Shown in pieces: positions 15,795 through 18,459 of a stretch of DNA of 18,459 nucleotides. The notes under the pieces are model-generated. The model ran no database searches, was not told the origin of the DNA, and worked only from the letters and a program-made list of their open reading frames with translations. Origin of the DNA: Alistipes sp. (GTDB lineage: Bacteria > Bacteroidota > Bacteroidia > Bacteroidales > Rikenellaceae); contig JAGBIR010000082.1 of assembly GCA_017934845.1 (NCBI GenBank), forward strand, positions 1 to 18,459, written 5' to 3'. The translations under genes and the position numbers were made by a program. Numbering within the stretch: the stretch's first letter is position 1; every line of letters starts with the position of its first letter.

Positions 15795-15832
15795 GAGGCT
15801 GTCAACATTTTTGTTGGACAGCCTCTGTTTTA
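15795..15832 (+). terminator. Hairpin terminator after the sigma factor operon
   Basis: A 9-bp perfect stem (GAGGCTGTC at 15795-15803 with GACAGCCTC at 15817-15825) continues with AACA/TGTT past a one-base bulge, and is followed by TGTTTTA. It overlaps the stop codon of the convergent antiporter gene and may end both transcripts. Confidence 0.85.
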
Positions 15833-17311
15833 TAGCTTCATAACCTCTTTAATTCCGAGTGTGTCGTACATCTGCTGCAACTCCTCTTCGTTGCGGTCGC
15901 TTACTACCAGCAGACGATCGCCAACGGCCAACTCCGTATTACCGCGCGGTACAAAATACTCTCCGCCTCGCGAAATCATTACAACGAGTGTATTGTCGGG
16001 GATGGCAATGTTGCGCAACATGCTGCCGTGCTTCATCATTGAGTCGGTAACCTCAATTTCAGAGAAGTTGCTGCGAATAGCGTCGGGAACGCCCACCTTA
16101 AACAGTCGCTCCTTCTCCTCGAATGCCAATCCGAGCATATTGGCAACACCACTAACCGTTGTACCCTGAATGGCAAGCGAGAGCAGCGTTACGAGGAAAA
16201 CGACGTTGAAAATAACCTCGCCACCCTCAACGCCCTCGATAATGGGGTAGGTTGCGAAGATGATGGGTACAGCACCGCGAAGTCCTACCCACGAGATATA
16301 GCACTTCGCCTTTCGCGAGAAACGACGGAAAGGTGCAAGGCAGATGAATACCGCCAGCGGGCGAGCAATGAACATCAGGAATGCTCCTACGGCGCAGCCG
16401 AGAATCAGCACCTCGGGGCGGAGCAACTCGTCGATATTAACCAAAAGACCGATTGCCAGGAACAAAACAATCTGCGCCAGCCAAGTGAAACCATCGAAAA
16501 AGGTCTCGAGGTTGGTGCGGTTGGTAATCTTATAGTTACCCAATACCAATCCTGTGATATATACTGCCAAGTAACCGTTACCCCATACGAGCGAAGTGAA
16601 CGAGAACGAGAAGAATACAAATGCCAGCAGCAACACGATATAGAGTGATGCGTTGCTCTTGATATTGATATTATTTATTGTCCAGACGGCAAGGCGACCG
16701 ATGCCATAACCCAAAGCGGCACCGACCAACATCTGCACAATGAAGCGCAGAACGCTCATTCCAACGCTTACATCGGCAGGATTCAAAACAACCGAAACCA
16801 TTACGATTGTGAGCATATATGCCATAGGGTCGTTACTTCCACTCTCAAGCTCCAGCATAGGGCGCAGATTCTGACGCAGGCCCTGTTTCTTGGTACGCAG
16901 GATGGAGAATACCGATGCCGAGTCGGTAGATGCCATTGTAGATGCCAGCAGCAGAGCCAATGGTAGCGAAATTGCAGTTCCAACCCATCCAGAGAAGAGC
17001 CATACGAAATATCCTACAAGCAGAGCCGTAAGGGCAACGCCCAATGTTGCAAGTATAATACCCGGGGTAAGAATGGGCTTGATTTCCGAAAACTTGGTAT
17101 CCATACCGCCCGAAAACAGGATGATACATAGAGCCAGCATACCTATGACTTGTGTCAATTCGTAGGAGTGAAAGTCTATAAACTTAAGACCAAACATCAT
17201 ACCCACACCCAAGAACAGCAACAATGCGGGTGCGCCGAAACGATATGCCAACTTACCTGCTACAACGGCAACAAATAGCAGTAGTGCTCCAACCAATAAT
17301 AAATGCTCCAT
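15830..17311 (-). CDS. nhaP2: NhaP2/CvrA-type potassium/proton antiporter
   Basis: Inner-membrane CPA1-family antiporter that exchanges cytoplasmic K+ (and perhaps Na+) for protons, used in ion and volume homeostasis. Residues 1 to about 390 form 12 or so membrane helices. The transport motifs are visible: STDSASVFSIL with Asp130, and LELESGSNDPMAYML with the Asn160-Asp161 pair typical of CPA1 exchangers. Residues about 402-488 are a cytoplasmic TrkA_C/RCK_C domain (VTDSMMKHGSMLRNIAIPDN, then GDRLLVVSD), which in this family senses a regulatory ligand. At 493 residues it is shorter than the E. coli protein because it has no CorC/HlyC-like C-terminal domain. The gene symbol rests on this domain order. 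The upstream gene lies 73 bases away with a weak terminator between. Confidence 0.9.
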   Translation of the reverse strand: MEHLLLVGALLLFVAVVAGKLAYRFGAPALLLFLGVGMMFGLKFIDFHSYELTQVIGMLALCIILFSGGMDTKFSEIKPILTPGIILATLGVALTALLVGYFVWLFSGWVGTAISLPLALLLASTMASTDSASVFSILRTKKQGLRQNLRPMLELESGSNDPMAYMLTIVMVSVVLNPADVSVGMSVLRFIVQMLVGAALGYGIGRLAVWTINNINIKSNASLYIVLLLAFVFFSFSFTSLVWGNGYLAVYITGLVLGNYKITNRTNLETFFDGFTWLAQIVLFLAIGLLVNIDELLRPEVLILGCAVGAFLMFIARPLAVFICLAPFRRFSRKAKCYISWVGLRGAVPIIFATYPIIEGVEGGEVIFNVVFLVTLLSLAIQGTTVSGVANMLGLAFEEKERLFKVGVPDAIRSNFSEIEVTDSMMKHGSMLRNIAIPDNTLVVMISRGGEYFVPRGNTELAVGDRLLVVSDRNEEELQQMYDTLGIKEVMKL

Positions 17312-17328
17312 ATTTAATGCTCAATAAT

Positions 17329-17363
17329 AAAAAACAATAGGTACCACAGGTTGCAGCACCTAT
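17329..17363 (-). terminator. Weak hairpin terminator between the membrane protein and antiporter genes
   Basis: On the minus strand ATAGGT pairs with ACCTAT around a 15-base loop and is followed shortly by a run of six T (17334-17329). The stem is short and partly AT-rich, so partial read-through into the antiporter gene is likely. Confidence 0.5.
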
Positions 17364-17384
17364 CGCACTTTGTTGTTTGCGATC

Positions 17385-17885
17385 CTAAGCCTTCACTTTA
17401 ATATCGCTGATTGGCTCCATTTCCCAATCAAGATACTCGAACGCTTGTCCTGCAACAAACTTTCCGGAAGGGGTTGACCACAATGTTACCATAATAGCCG
17501 ATACATTGCCGGCATTATCAGAGCGCAAGGTAGTAAAATCTCCTCGTTTAACCAAATCTACAACCTTCATTTTGTCCTCTTTTCTGAACTTAAGCTCCTC
17601 TTTTTTCAGGAAGCATTTTTCGCCCGTATGCCAAGGAGCAAAACCTCCGTCGCCAAGTCGCACCATGCAGAGTGCTCCGCCAACAAGGACAAATATTGCG
17701 CCGAAGAGAACGATAGCCGATTTAATGTTCGACATATCTGTTCCTCCATCCAAAAATCCGTTTGCAACGAAAAGTGCTATGCCGAGAATCAAAAGTGAAA
17801 TCGGCATAACGAGTGATCGGCGACGCATAGTCACCACACCTCCGGGCAAGGCACACAACGCCTCGCTCATATCATATTTAGTCAT
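17385..17885 (-). CDS. Small two-helix membrane protein of unknown function
   Basis: I do not recognise this protein. It has 166 residues from ATG 17885. A short basic segment (MRRR) precedes two likely membrane helices, near residues 25-44 and 54-76. The remaining 90 residues are soluble and beta-rich: a GEKCFLKKEELKFRKEDKMKVVDLVKRGDF stretch, broken here by the reader into CFLKKEELKF and MKVVDLVKRG, then IMVTLWSTPSGKFVAGQAFEY. With the helical hairpin at the N-terminus, the soluble part is most simply placed in the cytoplasm. Codon use looks like a real gene and there is no overlap with anything else. It could be linked to the antiporter downstream by read-through of the weak terminator, but that is speculative. 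Confidence 0.7.
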   Translation of the reverse strand: MTKYDMSEALCALPGGVVTMRRRSLVMPISLLILGIALFVANGFLDGGTDMSNIKSAIVLFGAIFVLVGGALCMVRLGDGGFAPWHTGEKCFLKKEELKFRKEDKMKVVDLVKRGDFTTLRSDNAGNVSAIMVTLWSTPSGKFVAGQAFEYLDWEMEPISDIKVKA

Positions 17886-18213
17886 TTTTCAGATAGTTTT
17901 TATTCCAACGTTCCCGAGTGCGGAATGTATGGCGCGAGGTATTGACCGACACCCTCAACAAACACAATTTACACACTTTTAGGAGTGTCTGCCCATATAG
18001 CAACACCATACATCCCTGCTCGGAATTACTTTACAATCCAAATTTTACATACATAAACGCTCTGCGCAACAGGACTCTCCTGCCGCGACATTGCAATTGT
18101 CGGATGTGTGTCGATGGGCTAAATACGAAGTCGGCAAAGCGTGTGCAGATAGTAGGCAACGCGCAGTGACGACGTGAAGATGTTAAATTCAAAGATTTTT
18201 GTTATGTGTCCCG

Positions 18214-18273
18214 CTCTGCGTGAATGAATCGCTTCGGCCATTATTCTCTCGGATAATGAGCGATGTCGCAGAG
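18214..18273. other. Nested inverted repeat able to form a three-helix hairpin
   Basis: Three perfect helices stack in order: CTCTGCG/CGCAGAG (18214-18220 with 18267-18273), ATCGCT/AGCGAT (18228-18233 with 18259-18264) and CATTAT/ATAATG (18239-18244 with 18253-18258), capped by an 8-base loop. Internal bulges are 7+2 and 5+0 bases. A competing arm, CGAAGCG at 18279-18285, can pair with CGCTTCG at 18230-18236. The arrangement could be a structured RNA or a dispersed intergenic repeat. Confidence 0.5.
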
Positions 18274-18294
18274 TATTTCGAAGCGTAGTGTTGT

Positions 18295-18311
18295 TTTGCA
18301 GCTCGTGCAAA
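18295..18311. other. Short perfect hairpin
   Basis: TTTGCA pairs with TGCAAA around the loop GCTCG. It stands 22 bases after the nested hairpin and belongs to the same cluster. There is no T tract, so it is not a terminator. Confidence 0.4.
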
Positions 18312-18387
18312 GAGGTGTAGTGCGAAGTGGCAGAAGTTTGAAACTCAACGCAATAAGAACGAAATGAGTGTCGCATCAACTCCGCAA

Positions 18388-18420
18388 TGTCGGATAGATC
18401 GTTGGCCTGATTATCCGACA
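18388..18420. other. Perfect 9-bp inverted repeat near the right edge
   Basis: TGTCGGATA pairs with TATCCGACA around a 15-base spacer. No T tract follows on either strand. It could be an operator for a dimeric regulator or part of a larger folded element. The core TGTCGGAT also occurs at 18098-18105, within another imperfect palindrome at 18086-18102. Confidence 0.45.
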
Positions 18421-18459
18421 GATGATTTTCAGCGAGTTGTGAACAGCTAACAAGGCAAG

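Larger units (their letters stand above)
17886..18459. other. 574-base region with no supported gene
   Basis: Open frames here are short and give protein sequences without the codon pattern of the other genes, so I call the region non-coding. It must hold the promoter of the minus-strand membrane protein gene, but I see no convincing TAnnTTTG/TTTG pair. The last 250 bases contain a cluster of inverted repeats, listed separately. No tRNA or recognisable RNA gene was found. Confidence 0.6.

Noticed and set aside
17940..17990. TTTG and TACCTCG spaced like a promoter for the small membrane protein gene (minus strand)
   Set aside because: The -7 element matches only weakly and the spacing is shorter than the usual 19-21 bases.
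17918..18169. Plus-strand open frame of 83 codons
   Set aside because: No signal peptide or domain; it overlaps the intergenic region next to a minus-strand gene and does not show the local codon pattern.
18119..18379. Minus-strand open frame of 86 codons
   Set aside because: The protein has no recognisable motif, its codon use differs from the real genes, and it runs through the inverted-repeat cluster.

Overview
The window looks like Bacteroidales chromosome. I would guess Alistipes or a relative (Rikenellaceae), but sequence alone does not settle the genus. The evidence is a SusC/SusD outer-membrane pair, a run of lipoproteins each with a lipobox, family types typical of Bacteroidetes (DUF4458, BACON, DUF4984/DUF4843-like, DUF1573), and a small ECF sigma factor.

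Positions 1-5137 hold the end of a surface-uptake operon on the + strand: the last codons of a SusC/RagA TonB-dependent receptor, a SusD/RagB lipoprotein, a DUF4843/DUF4984-like lipoprotein and an 831-residue lipoprotein I cannot name. A strong hairpin terminator closes this block. Positions 5210-12935 hold a second + strand block: two leucine-rich-repeat lipoproteins, a lipid-anchored subtilisin-like (S8) protease with an intact catalytic triad, a DUF1573 exported protein and a small lipocalin-like lipoprotein. It ends at a 14-bp perfect hairpin terminator. The first four genes are packed with gaps of 6-18 bp or overlaps. Six of the seven complete proteins before the DUF1573 protein, plus the last one, carry lipoprotein signals, so the whole locus is aimed at the envelope. 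My reading, as inference, is a surface machine that binds and cuts protein or peptide and passes it to SusCD, as RagAB does for peptides in Porphyromonas.

Positions 12939-17885 are more ordinary. A minus-strand RluA-type pseudouridine synthase with a long N-terminal coiled-coil extension runs convergent to the lipoprotein block. Divergent from it is a two-gene + strand unit: an ECF sigma factor and, 2 bp later, a four-helix membrane protein that may be its regulator. Convergent to that, on the minus strand, are a NhaP2/CvrA-type potassium/proton antiporter and, upstream of it, a small two-helix membrane protein.

Positions 17886-18459 contain no gene I can support. The last 250 bases are unusually rich in inverted repeats and may be a structured RNA or a dispersed intergenic element. 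I see no tRNA, rRNA, CRISPR array, insertion sequence or phage gene.
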